Below are positions 7,603 to 14,130 of a DNA stretch of 19,374 nucleotides, piece after piece. How positions within the stretch are numbered: the stretch's first letter is position 1; each line of letters starts with the position of its first letter. The DNA is from UBA4416 sp043718985. GTDB taxonomy: Bacteria > Bacteroidota > Bacteroidia > B-17B0 > Aurantibacillaceae. Position numbers and translations under genes: made by a program. The notes beneath the pieces are model-generated. The model saw only the letters and a program-made list of their open reading frames with translations. It ran no database searches and was not told where the DNA came from. The stretch is taken from NCBI GenBank assembly GCA_043718985.1, contig JAYSUQ010000035.1:1-19374 (forward strand), in the 5' to 3' direction.

Positions 7603-7719
7603 ATGAAAGTTAGAGCATCTATAAAAAAGAGAAGCGTTGATTGCAAAATTGTACGACGCAAAGGAAAGTTGTATATTATCAACAAAAAAAATCCTAAATT
7701 TAAACAAAGACAAAAATAA
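7603..7719 (+). CDS. rpmJ: 50S ribosomal protein L36 (bL36), zinc-free form
   Basis: A 38-codon gene from ATG at 7603 to TAA at 7717-7719, encoding MKVRASIKKRSVDCKIVRRK, then GKLYIINKKNPKFKQRQK. Length, start and the KxKQRQ ending identify L36, which binds 23S rRNA near the stalk base. In zinc-binding L36 the ligands are Cys11, Cys14, Cys27 and His33. Here these are Ser11, Cys14, Asn27 and Phe33, so zinc cannot be coordinated. From memory this form is common in Bacteroidota. The gene sits between infA and rpsM as expected. Confidence 0.96.
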   Translation: MKVRASIKKRSVDCKIVRRKGKLYIINKKNPKFKQRQK

Positions 7720-7762
7720 TTTCGTATTTTCACGAACTTTTTAAAAACAAAGTATATAAATA

Positions 7763-8140
7763 ATGGCACGTATTGCAGGTATAGATTTACCAAAAAACAA
7801 AAGAGGAGAAATAGGTTTAACCTATATTTTTGGTATTGGACGTAGCAGAGCTCAACGTATTTTAACAGAAGCTGGAATTGACTTTAACAAAAAAGTTAAT
7901 GAATGGTCTGATGATGAGCAGAACGCTATTCGTAAAATTGTTAATGACAATTTTAAAGTTGAGGGTGGACTTCGATCAGAAGTTGCATTAAACATTAAAC
8001 GTTTAACAGACATTGGCTCTCACAGAGGAATTCGTCATCGTAATGGTTTACCTGTTCGTGGACAGCGTACCAAAACAAATGCGCGTACACGTAAAGGAAA
8101 ACGTAAGACTATTGCAAATAAGAAAAAAGTTACTAAATAA
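7763..8140 (+). CDS. rpsM: 30S ribosomal protein S13 (uS13)
   Basis: S13 lies in the small-subunit head and contacts L5 (bridge B1b) and P-site tRNA through its basic tail. The start MARIAGIDLPKNKRGEIGLTY, the helix-hairpin-helix region IFGIGRSRAQRIL and the C-terminal GQRTKTNARTRKGKRKT are diagnostic. At 125 residues it is slightly longer than in E. coli (118), owing to a Lys-rich end. It opens the alpha segment, 43 bases after rpmJ, with no obvious promoter or terminator between. Confidence 0.98.
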   Translation: MARIAGIDLPKNKRGEIGLTYIFGIGRSRAQRILTEAGIDFNKKVNEWSDDEQNAIRKIVNDNFKVEGGLRSEVALNIKRLTDIGSHRGIRHRNGLPVRGQRTKTNARTRKGKRKTIANKKKVTK

Positions 8141-8164
8141 TAAATAACAAGCATTTTAAATAAA

Positions 8165-8575
8165 ATGGCTAAACAACAATCATCAGTAGCAGCTGCAAAG
8201 GCAAATGCTAAAAAAAGAGTAGTAAAGATAGAGGCAGTTGGAGAGGCTCATATAAACGCTACATTCAATAATTTAATAATCTCTTTAACTAACATGGCTG
8301 GTCAAGTTATATCTTGGTCGAGTGCAGGTAAAATGGGATTTCGTGGTTCTAAAAAGAACACGCCTTATGCTGCACAATTAGCAGCGGCAGATTGCTCAAA
8401 AGTAGCGTCTGATTTAGGTTTGCGTAAAGTTAAAGTATACGTTAAAGGTCCAGGTGCTGGTAGAGAGTCTGCTATTAGAACGATATCAACTTCTGGAATT
8501 GAAGTTACCGAAATAGTAGATATTACCCCAATGCCACACAACGGCTGTCGTCCTCCTAAAAAACGTCGTTGCTAA
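8165..8575 (+). CDS. rpsK: 30S ribosomal protein S11 (uS11)
   Basis: S11 is a platform protein close to the E site and the 3' end of 16S rRNA. Conserved segments are HINATFNNLIISLTN (about residues 29-43), SSAGKMGFRGSKKNTPYAAQ, VYVKGPGAGRESAIR and the ending PHNGCRPPKKRRC. It has 136 residues (129 in E. coli); the additional N-terminal residues are Ala/Lys-rich. It lies between rpsM and rpsD in normal order. Confidence 0.99.
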   Translation: MAKQQSSVAAAKANAKKRVVKIEAVGEAHINATFNNLIISLTNMAGQVISWSSAGKMGFRGSKKNTPYAAQLAAADCSKVASDLGLRKVKVYVKGPGAGRESAIRTISTSGIEVTEIVDITPMPHNGCRPPKKRRC

Positions 8576-8638
8576 TCACAACTTCTTTTAATTAAGGGGA
8601 AATTTAAATAAAGTAATAACAGAAATTAACAAATAGAA

Positions 8639-9244
8639 ATGGCAAGATATACAGGTCCTAAATCTAAAATCGCAAGAAAATTCAGAGAACCAATTTTTGG
8701 TCCAGATAAAGCATTAGAGAAAAAAAATTACCCTCCTGGGCAACACGGTAATACTAAGAAAAAAGGTAAAAAATCTGAGTATGCTATCCAATTAATGGAA
8801 AAGCAAAAAGCAAAATATACTTATGGTATTTTAGAAAAACAATTTGCTCGTATTTTCGACAGAGCAGCACGCTCTCACGGAATTACTGGTGAGGTATTAT
8901 TACAATTAATTGAATCTCGTTTAGATAACGTTGTTTATCGTTTAGGTATCGCACCTTCTCGCAGAGCGGCTCGTCAATTAGTGTCTCATGCTCACTGTAC
9001 AGTTAATGGAGAAGCGGTTAATATACCTTCTTATACATTAAAAGCAGGTGATGTTGTTGGGGTTCGTGAAAAATCACAATCATTAGAAGCAATTAACCAC
9101 TCATTATCAGGAAGTGTAAATAAATACTCTTGGTTAGATTTCGATAAAACTACTTTTTCTGGTAAATTTATTTCAATTCCAGAGCGTTCTCAAATTCCAG
9201 AAAACATTAAAGAGCAATTAATCGTAGAATTGTACTCTAAATAA
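8639..9244 (+). CDS. rpsD: 30S ribosomal protein S4 (uS4), zinc-free form
   Basis: S4 is a primary 16S rRNA-binding assembly protein and the alpha-operon autorepressor in several bacteria. The start MARYTGPKSKIARKFRE, the NYPPGQHG motif (about residues 31-38) and the S4 RNA-binding domain (ESRLDNVVYRLGIAPSRRAA, then ARQLVSHAHCTVNGE) identify it. The 201 residues are typical. The N-terminal CxxC zinc-knuckle cysteines of some S4 proteins are absent. The 63-base gap after rpsK shows no structure I can assign to S4 autoregulation. Confidence 0.98.
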   Translation: MARYTGPKSKIARKFREPIFGPDKALEKKNYPPGQHGNTKKKGKKSEYAIQLMEKQKAKYTYGILEKQFARIFDRAARSHGITGEVLLQLIESRLDNVVYRLGIAPSRRAARQLVSHAHCTVNGEAVNIPSYTLKAGDVVGVREKSQSLEAINHSLSGSVNKYSWLDFDKTTFSGKFISIPERSQIPENIKEQLIVELYSK

Positions 9245-9284
9245 TAATAAGCAATTAGTTTTTAACCTATATAAATTAATAGAA

Positions 9285-10277
9285 ATGGCAATATTAAATT
9301 TCGTAAAACCAGATAAGGTTGTTATGATTAACTCTACTGAAACTGAAGGACAATTTGAGTTCCGTCCTTTAGAACCAGGTTTCGGTATCACTATTGGTAA
9401 TTCTTTACGTCGTATTTTATTATCTTCTTTAGAGGGACACGCTATTACTAGCGTTAAAATTGAAGGAGTTGATCACGAATTTTCGACAATAAAAGGAGTT
9501 GTTGAAGATGTAACTGAAATTATATTAAACTTAAAGCAAGTACGTTTTAAGAAACAATTAGATAACCATGATGCCGAGAAAGTTGTTATTCACTTTGCGG
9601 GTAACGAAAAATTTACAGCTGCTGAAATTGGAAAATTTGCAAATGGATTTCAAATTTTAAACCCTGAATTAGTAATTTTTAATTGCGAATCGAGTGTTAA
9701 ATTAAAAGTTGAATTAACGATTGATAAAGGTCGTGGTTATGTTCCTGCAGAGGAAAACAAAACTAACTCAGCACCTCAAGGTACTATTTTTGTAGATTCT
9801 ATTTATACGCCTATAAAAAACGTTAAATATACTATTGAAAATTATCGTGTTGAACAAAAAACTGATTATGAAAAGTTAATTGTAGATATTGTATCTGATG
9901 GTTCAATACATCCGAAAGAAGCTTTAAAAGAAGCAGCTAAAATTTTGATTTATCATTTTATGTTGTTTTCTGATGAGAAAATCACATTGGATTCTGAAGA
10001 GAAAAAATCGGAAGAAGAATTTGATGAAACATCATTGCACATGCGCCAACTATTAAAAACTAAATTGGTTGATATGGATTTATCTGTTCGTGCATTAAAC
10101 TGCTTAAAAGCAGCAGATGTTGAAACATTAGGAGAACTAGTATCTTTTAATAAAAACGACCTTTTAAAATTCCGTAATTTTGGTAAAAAATCTTTAACTG
10201 AACTTGAAGATTTAGTATCAACAAAAGGGTTGCAATTTGGAATGAATGTAGTAAAATATAAATTAGATAAAGATTAA
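9285..10277 (+). CDS. rpoA: RNA polymerase subunit alpha
   Basis: RpoA dimerises to start core RNA polymerase assembly and binds DNA and activators through its C-terminal domain. The N-terminal domain has FEFRPLEPGFGITIGNSLRR (about residues 24-43), and DKGRGYVPAEENK follows at about 148-160. After an acidic linker (about 236-250) the C-terminal domain carries the UP-element-binding determinants, with Arg269, Asn272, Cys273 and Lys275 matching Arg265, Asn268, Cys269 and Lys271 of E. coli. Its 330 residues equal the norm. It follows rpsD by 40 bases. The 78-base gap to rplQ contains a long inverted repeat. Confidence 0.99.
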   Translation: MAILNFVKPDKVVMINSTETEGQFEFRPLEPGFGITIGNSLRRILLSSLEGHAITSVKIEGVDHEFSTIKGVVEDVTEIILNLKQVRFKKQLDNHDAEKVVIHFAGNEKFTAAEIGKFANGFQILNPELVIFNCESSVKLKVELTIDKGRGYVPAEENKTNSAPQGTIFVDSIYTPIKNVKYTIENYRVEQKTDYEKLIVDIVSDGSIHPKEALKEAAKILIYHFMLFSDEKITLDSEEKKSEEEFDETSLHMRQLLKTKLVDMDLSVRALNCLKAADVETLGELVSFNKNDLLKFRNFGKKSLTELEDLVSTKGLQFGMNVVKYKLDKD

Positions 10278-10282
10278 TAATC

Positions 10283-10340
10283 AAATTAGAAATTAAAAAT
10301 TCAGTATTAATTTAAACATTGAATTTTTAATTTCTAATTT
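10283..10340. repeat. Perfect 21-bp inverted repeat between rpoA and rplQ
   Basis: The left arm (10283-10303, starting AAATTAGAAA) and right arm (10320-10340) are exact reverse complements, separated by 16 bases. The arm is almost all A/T, with two G/C pairs. A degenerate further copy of the left-arm motif (AATTGAAAATTAAAA) follows at about 10342-10356, running into the rplQ start. The hairpin would begin six bases after the rpoA stop. No long U-run follows it, so it is a poor terminator candidate. It could be an mRNA-stabilising or processing hairpin, or a copy of a dispersed intergenic repeat. Confidence 0.85.
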
Positions 10341-10355
10341 TAATTGAAAATTAAA

Positions 10356-10832
10356 ATGAGACACGGAGATAAAATAAATAATTTAGGTAGAACACACTCT
10401 CACCGTAAAGCATTAATGAGTAACATGGCTTGCTCTTTAATTGAACACAAACGTATTTTTACTACTTTGGCTAAAGCTAAGGCGTTAAGAACTTATGTTG
10501 AGCCACTTATTACTAAATGTAAAGACGACTCTACACACAGTCGTAGAACTGTGTTTTCGTACTTAAAAAGTAAAGACATCGTATCGATGTTGTTTAAAGA
10601 TGTATCTGTTAAAGTTGCAGAAAGAAACGGAGGCTATACTCGTATTATTAAAACTGGCAATCGTTTAGGTGATGCTGCAGAAATGGCAATGATTGAGTTA
10701 GTTGATTTTAACGAAATTTACTCTAACGCTAAAACAGCTAAAGTAGAAAAAGCGAAAACAACTCGTCGTGGACGTACTACTAAAAAAGTAGAGGGCGCTG
10801 CAGAAGAAACTAAAACAGAAGGCGCAGAATAA
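10356..10832 (+). CDS. rplQ: 50S ribosomal protein L17 (bL17)
   Basis: L17 is a large-subunit protein near the exit tunnel. The start MRHGDKINNLGRTHSHRKAL (residues 1-20) is diagnostic, which places initiation at the ATG at 10356 and not at an in-frame TTG twelve bases earlier. The central NGGYTRIIKTGNRLGDAAEMAMIEL matches the family. At 158 residues it is longer than E. coli L17 (127). The extra part is a low-complexity Lys/Thr/Glu tail with TTRRGRTTKKVEGAAEE. It is the last gene of the operon and is followed by a strong terminator. Confidence 0.97.
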   Translation: MRHGDKINNLGRTHSHRKALMSNMACSLIEHKRIFTTLAKAKALRTYVEPLITKCKDDSTHSRRTVFSYLKSKDIVSMLFKDVSVKVAERNGGYTRIIKTGNRLGDAAEMAMIELVDFNEIYSNAKTAKVEKAKTTRRGRTTKKVEGAAEETKTEGAE

Positions 10833-10851
10833 CCATTTGAAATTATATTTT

Positions 10852-10888
10852 AAAACTTCAATAGTATTTACTATTGAAGTTTTTTTTT
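10852..10888 (+). terminator. Intrinsic terminator ending the ribosomal operon
   Basis: A 14-bp perfect stem (arms 10852-10865 and 10870-10883, core CTTCAATAGT) with a 4-base ATTT loop runs into an uninterrupted T-tract to 10888. It lies 20 bases after the rplQ stop codon and is the only convincing + strand terminator between 1 and 11043. Confidence 0.92.
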
Positions 10889-10905
10889 GATAAATTTATT
10901 GTAAT

Positions 10906-10925
10906 CAAATTGATTAATCAATTTG
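10906..10925. promoter_or_regulatory. Perfect 20-bp palindrome, possible operator
   Basis: CAAATTGATT is followed directly by its exact reverse complement with no spacer, giving a gapless twofold-symmetric site. A gapless dyad suits a homodimeric DNA-binding protein better than an RNA hairpin. It lies between the rplQ terminator and the promoter of the gene at 11044, about 40 bases upstream of the predicted -33 element. No binding protein can be named. Confidence 0.5.
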
Positions 10926-10964
10926 CTCTACACTAATATCATTCACTCATTTAACATTTTTTAA

Positions 10965-10996
10965 TTTGTCAAATTTAAGTATTGCACTTAAATTTG
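10965..10996 (+). promoter_or_regulatory. Promoter (TTTG-N20-TAAATTTG) with embedded dyad
   Basis: TTTG at 10965-10968 and TAAATTTG at 10989-10996, 20 bases apart, match the Bacteroidota primary sigma consensus (TTTG at -33, TAnnTTTG at -7). Transcription would start near 11003, giving a leader of about 40 bases before the ATG at 11044. A perfect 12-bp inverted repeat (10969-10980 and 10986-10997, 5-base spacer) fills the region between the two elements and covers the -7 box. This is a classic repressor position. Confidence 0.65.
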
Positions 10997-11043
10997 AATT
11001 GATACAAATATTATTTTTAAATTACATAACTATATAAATTAAA

Positions 11044-12564
11044 ATGAAAAAATTATTATTAAGTCTTGCTATGTTATCGGTTCTTACATCAATTAATGCA
11101 CAAGTTACAGGCCACGAAATAAAAATAAATTTTAAAAACTGTAAAGACACAATGGTGTTTTTAGCTTACTATCAATTTGATAAATCATACATAGCTGATA
11201 CGTGTAAAAAAATTACTAAAGGAAACATTGTATTTAAAGGTAAAAATAATTTAGAAAAAGGCGTTTACTATTTAGTTAGTCAGGAAAAAGCCCGCTACTT
11301 TGATTTTTTTGTGAGCGATGCCACACAAAAAATGACCTTATCATTAGATACAGCGGACTTAGTAAAAAGTTTAAAATCAACTACATCAAAAGAAAACGAC
11401 GACTTTTTTAGTTATATAAAATTTATTACTCAAAAAAACAAAGAATTTGGCGATATTAGAATACAAACAAAAGGAATGAATGTAAAAGACTCGACTAAGT
11501 TTGTAAATGATAAAGGAAAAGTATTAAACCAAACCGTTACTACTTTTGAAAAAACATTTGTAGAACAACATAAAGGCATGTTTGTAGCAGATGTTATTAA
11601 TTTAAAAATGGACAAGGAAGCCATAGATATTCCTAAAGCTAGCAATGGAAGGCCAGATAGTATGTTTATTTACACTTACTACAAAAATCATTACTGGGAT
11701 GGTGTAAATTTTACTGACGATGGTATTATGCGATCGCCATTTTTTGCTGATAGAATTAAAAAATATTTTAATAGTATAGTAGTTCAAAATCCCGACTCGG
11801 TTAATGTTGAAATTGACAAAGTGATGAGTAAAACAAAAGCGGGTACAATGACTCAAAAATTATTACTAGCTCATTTTTTGTTCACATACGAATCATCAAA
11901 AATGATGGGTTTTGACAAAGTATTTGTACACATTATTGATAAATACATCAGAACTGGAATGGGTAATGAAGTGTATGACGAAAAAACAATAACAAAAATA
12001 AAAGAACGTGGCGATATTTTAAAACCATTGCTTTTAGGTAGTGTTGCACCCGAGTTATTAATGATTGATACTGTTGGACATAAGCAGGTAGCAAAAATGG
12101 GTTTTGATACCGTTAAAACAAGCCAAGGCGCTACAAAATTATATTACGATAATGTACAAAATTTAGCACAAACTTTTGTGCCGATGAGTGCTGTTAAAGC
12201 TGATTATTTTGTTTTAGTTTTTTGGGATGTAGATTGTGGCCACTGTAAAACAGAAATTCCAAAATTATTAGAAGAATACCACGTATTAAAAAAAGAGGGC
12301 TATGATATTAAAGTTTTTAGCGTATACACGCAACACGAATTTGCAAAATGGAATACCTACATTAAAGAAAATAAATTAGATTGGATAAATGTTTACGATG
12401 GTGTGCATATTAATAATATTAAAGAAAAATACGACATTTACTCTACCCCTGTTATTTATGTTTTAGATAAAGATAAAAAAATTAAAGCAAAACGTATTGG
12501 TACCGAACAGGTAAAAGACATTATTGTTCAAATGAAACGCGAATACACCGCTTTAAAAAAATAA
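11044..12564 (+). CDS. Exported thioredoxin-fold protein (DUF4369/DUF5106/TlpA-like)
   Basis: This is a predicted periplasmic thiol-disulfide oxidoreductase-like protein. A signal peptide covers residues 1-19 (MKKLLLSLAMLSVLTSINAQ, cleavage probably before Gln20). Residues about 23-120 resemble DUF4369 and about 190-340 resemble DUF5106 (HYWDGVNFTDDGIMRSPFF). The C-terminal thioredoxin-like domain (about 385-500) has the active site CGHC at residues 398-401 in FWDVDCGHCKTEIPKL, and the cis-proline is Pro469 in YSTPVIYVLD. This is the usual layout of large Bacteroidota TlpA/ResA-like proteins. The substrate is unknown; a reductant role in envelope disulfide handling is inferred. It has its own promoter upstream and looks monocistronic. 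Confidence 0.88.
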   Translation: MKKLLLSLAMLSVLTSINAQVTGHEIKINFKNCKDTMVFLAYYQFDKSYIADTCKKITKGNIVFKGKNNLEKGVYYLVSQEKARYFDFFVSDATQKMTLSLDTADLVKSLKSTTSKENDDFFSYIKFITQKNKEFGDIRIQTKGMNVKDSTKFVNDKGKVLNQTVTTFEKTFVEQHKGMFVADVINLKMDKEAIDIPKASNGRPDSMFIYTYYKNHYWDGVNFTDDGIMRSPFFADRIKKYFNSIVVQNPDSVNVEIDKVMSKTKAGTMTQKLLLAHFLFTYESSKMMGFDKVFVHIIDKYIRTGMGNEVYDEKTITKIKERGDILKPLLLGSVAPELLMIDTVGHKQVAKMGFDTVKTSQGATKLYYDNVQNLAQTFVPMSAVKADYFVLVFWDVDCGHCKTEIPKLLEEYHVLKKEGYDIKVFSVYTQHEFAKWNTYIKENKLDWINVYDGVHINNIKEKYDIYSTPVIYVLDKDKKIKAKRIGTEQVKDIIVQMKREYTALKK

Positions 12565-12622
12565 TACGGTAATTTCAGCTAAATAAATTTTAGCACTTAA
12601 AAACAGCTTTTTTATTCTAAAT

Positions 12623-12653
12623 TTTGCCATACTAATAGGTGGTTCTATGTTTC
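12623..12653 (+). promoter_or_regulatory. Probable promoter of tag
   Basis: TTTG at 12623-12626 and TATGTTTC at 12646-12653 are separated by 19 bases. The -7 element differs from TAnnTTTG only in its last base. Transcription would begin near 12660, leaving a leader of only about 14 bases before the tag ATG at 12674. The spacing agrees with the better promoters in this window, but the one mismatch lowers confidence. Confidence 0.4.
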
Positions 12654-12673
12654 TATAATACAAAAAATATAAA

Positions 12674-13240
12674 ATGCAATGTACCTGGCCACAAACAGAT
12701 GAACAAATGTTACACTACCATAATACCGAATGGGGTGTGCCAGTGCACGATGATAAAAAACATTTTGAATTTATAGTTTTAGATAGCTTTCAGGCGGGTT
12801 TAAGTTGGAAAACAATTTTACACCGCCGAAAACATTTTAAAAAAGCTTTCGCAAATTTTGATTATAAAAAAGTAGCCAAATTTACCCCGCAAGATGTTGA
12901 TATACTTATGCTTAATGTTGGTATTATTCGAAATAAATTAAAAATAACTGGCACCATAAAAAATGCAAATGCTTTTATTAAAATTAAGAAAGAGTTTAAA
13001 ACTTTTGATAATTACATTTGGCAATTTACAAGCTATAAAACAATAAATAATAAAGTAAAGTTAAGTGCAAATATTAAAGCAACCAGTCCACAAAGCGATG
13101 CAATGAGTAAAGATTTAAAACTACGAGGATTTACCTTTGTAGGCTCTACCATTTGTTATGCTTATATGCAAGCCGCGGGTATGGTTAACGATCATTTAAC
13201 TACTTGCACACGTTATAATGAAGTAAACAAATTTTTATAA
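12674..13240 (+). CDS. tag: DNA-3-methyladenine glycosylase I
   Basis: TAG excises 3-methyladenine from alkylated DNA in base-excision repair. The protein has 188 residues (187 in E. coli) and aligns nearly end to end. The zinc-snap ligands are all present: Cys3, His16, His174 and Cys178 correspond to E. coli Cys4, His17, His175 and Cys179. The QAGLSW signature ends at Trp45 (E. coli Trp46), and the C-terminal FVGSTICYAYMQAAGMVNDH is canonical. The residue matching E. coli Glu38, which contacts the base, is Asp37 here, a conservative change. It stands alone, convergent with the gene on the other strand. Confidence 0.95.
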   Translation: MQCTWPQTDEQMLHYHNTEWGVPVHDDKKHFEFIVLDSFQAGLSWKTILHRRKHFKKAFANFDYKKVAKFTPQDVDILMLNVGIIRNKLKITGTIKNANAFIKIKKEFKTFDNYIWQFTSYKTINNKVKLSANIKATSPQSDAMSKDLKLRGFTFVGSTICYAYMQAAGMVNDHLTTCTRYNEVNKFL

Positions 13241-13287
13241 CGTCAGTATGTTTGTAAAGCAGCAAAGTTTAGTTTAATTAAATAAAA

Positions 13288-13941
13288 CTAACCTGGCATT
13301 TTAGGGATTTGTTTTTCAATTTGTTTTAATTGATTAACAATTTCTTCCGATTTTGGTTTTAATGCTTTTGCTTTTCTAAAATGCTCTTTAGCAATTCTGT
13401 ATTGCAAACGAGTAGCCTCAATAGAGCATAATTGTAAATGCACTGCGGCAAGGCTTTCTTTATCAGGAATACCAGCTTTTATAGCATCTAATAAATGTAA
13501 ACGCCCTTGTTTGTTATTGCCTTTGCGTAACTCAATAAATCCTAATTGCATTAAGTTGGAGCCTTCCATATCGCCCACAATTTTAGATTTAATTTGTAAG
13601 CTTTTGCGAATACTTGCTTCGGCACCAACTAAATCGTTTGATGCCATTGATAAATTACTTTGTAAAATATAATATCCCGATCTAATTGGTTTAAATAATA
13701 AACGTGGAAATTTTATTTTACTAAGGTATAGTTTTGCACCTTCAATATCGCCTTCGGTTACTGCTTCTTGCACAACACGCATGGTACCCATCATAAAGTA
13801 TAATAGTATTGATACGGCAGCTAAAATATAGCAAATCCAAGCAGTAATTGCATCTAAATAAATGTGTGCTAATATGCCTAACACAATTAAGGCAATGATA
13901 AACTGAAGGCGGTATAAAATGTAAAAGCGTAAAAATTTCAT
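13288..13941 (-). CDS. Membrane-anchored TPR-like protein, function unknown
   Basis: The 217-residue protein starts with two closely spaced hydrophobic segments (about residues 12-29 and 32-52), so it is likely an inner-membrane hairpin. A soluble region of about 160 residues follows, with the helical periodicity of tetratricopeptide repeats: EGDIEGAKLYLSKIKFP, NDLVGAEASIRKSLQI, KGNNKQGRLHLLDAIKAG and RIAKEHFRKAKALKPKSEEI. It ends in a charged helix and PKMPG. Similar small TPR proteins with this N-terminus are, from memory, widespread in Bacteroidota but uncharacterised. It probably acts as a membrane-bound protein-interaction scaffold. It has its own consensus promoter and a roughly 95-base leader. 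The start MKFLRFYILYRLQ suits the family. Confidence 0.75.
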   Translation of the reverse strand: MKFLRFYILYRLQFIIALIVLGILAHIYLDAITAWICYILAAVSILLYFMMGTMRVVQEAVTEGDIEGAKLYLSKIKFPRLLFKPIRSGYYILQSNLSMASNDLVGAEASIRKSLQIKSKIVGDMEGSNLMQLGFIELRKGNNKQGRLHLLDAIKAGIPDKESLAAVHLQLCSIEATRLQYRIAKEHFRKAKALKPKSEEIVNQLKQIEKQIPKMPG

Positions 13942-14045
13942 ATGTATTTTTTATTAATTTTTTATTGTCATATGGTTTAGTCATCATCTTTATTATACTT
14001 TAGCGTGTAAGTATGATTACTATTTCATATGTTTTTTTTAGTGTG

Positions 14046-14075
14046 CAAAGATAGTTTTTTGTATGGTTATGGCAA
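14046..14075 (-). promoter_or_regulatory. Promoter of the TPR-like gene (TTG-N19-TATCTTTG)
   Basis: Read on the minus strand, TTG (14073-14075) is followed 19 bases later by TATCTTTG (14046-14053), a perfect TAnnTTTG -7 element. The start would be near 14039, giving a leader of about 97 bases to the ATG at 13941. The -33 TTG sits in or directly after the T-tract of the terminator of the upstream gene, so the two signals abut. Confidence 0.6.
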
Positions 14076-14108
14076 TAAAAAAAACGCCTTTAAAAAAAGG
14101 CGTTTTTT
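14076..14108 (-). terminator. Intrinsic terminator of the metalloprotease gene
   Basis: Arms 14079-14091 and 14096-14108 form a 13-bp stem with a 4-base loop; its GC core is ACGCCTTT. On the minus strand it is followed by a run of T. It lies 23 bases after the stop codon of the gene ending at 14131. The plus strand also ends in T-rich sequence, so it may work in both directions, although only minus-strand genes flank it. Confidence 0.88.
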
Positions 14109-14130
14109 ATTTTTTAATTAGAGTAGTAAA

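Noticed and set aside
7721..7745. Hairpin TTCGT / ACGAA followed by CTTTTT between rpmJ and rpsM, terminator-like
   Set aside because: The stem has five pairs with little GC, and termination here would cut off rpsM to rplQ, including rpoA. It is more likely chance.
10344..10355. In-frame TTG start upstream of rplQ, adding four residues
   Set aside because: L17 begins MRHG in the family, and the ATG at 10356 gives exactly that start.
12578..12614. Possible terminator after the thioredoxin-fold gene (GCTAAA / TTTAGC, then a T-run)
   Set aside because: The T-run starts 13 bases after the six-pair stem, and the second A/T-only stem overlapping the T-run is weak, so the geometry does not fit an intrinsic terminator.
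13269..13291. Seven-pair dyad TTAGTTT / AAACTAA between the convergent genes, a possible bidirectional terminator
   Set aside because: It has low GC, a nine-base loop and no T-run on either side; it overlaps the stop codon of the minus-strand gene. Not strong enough to list.
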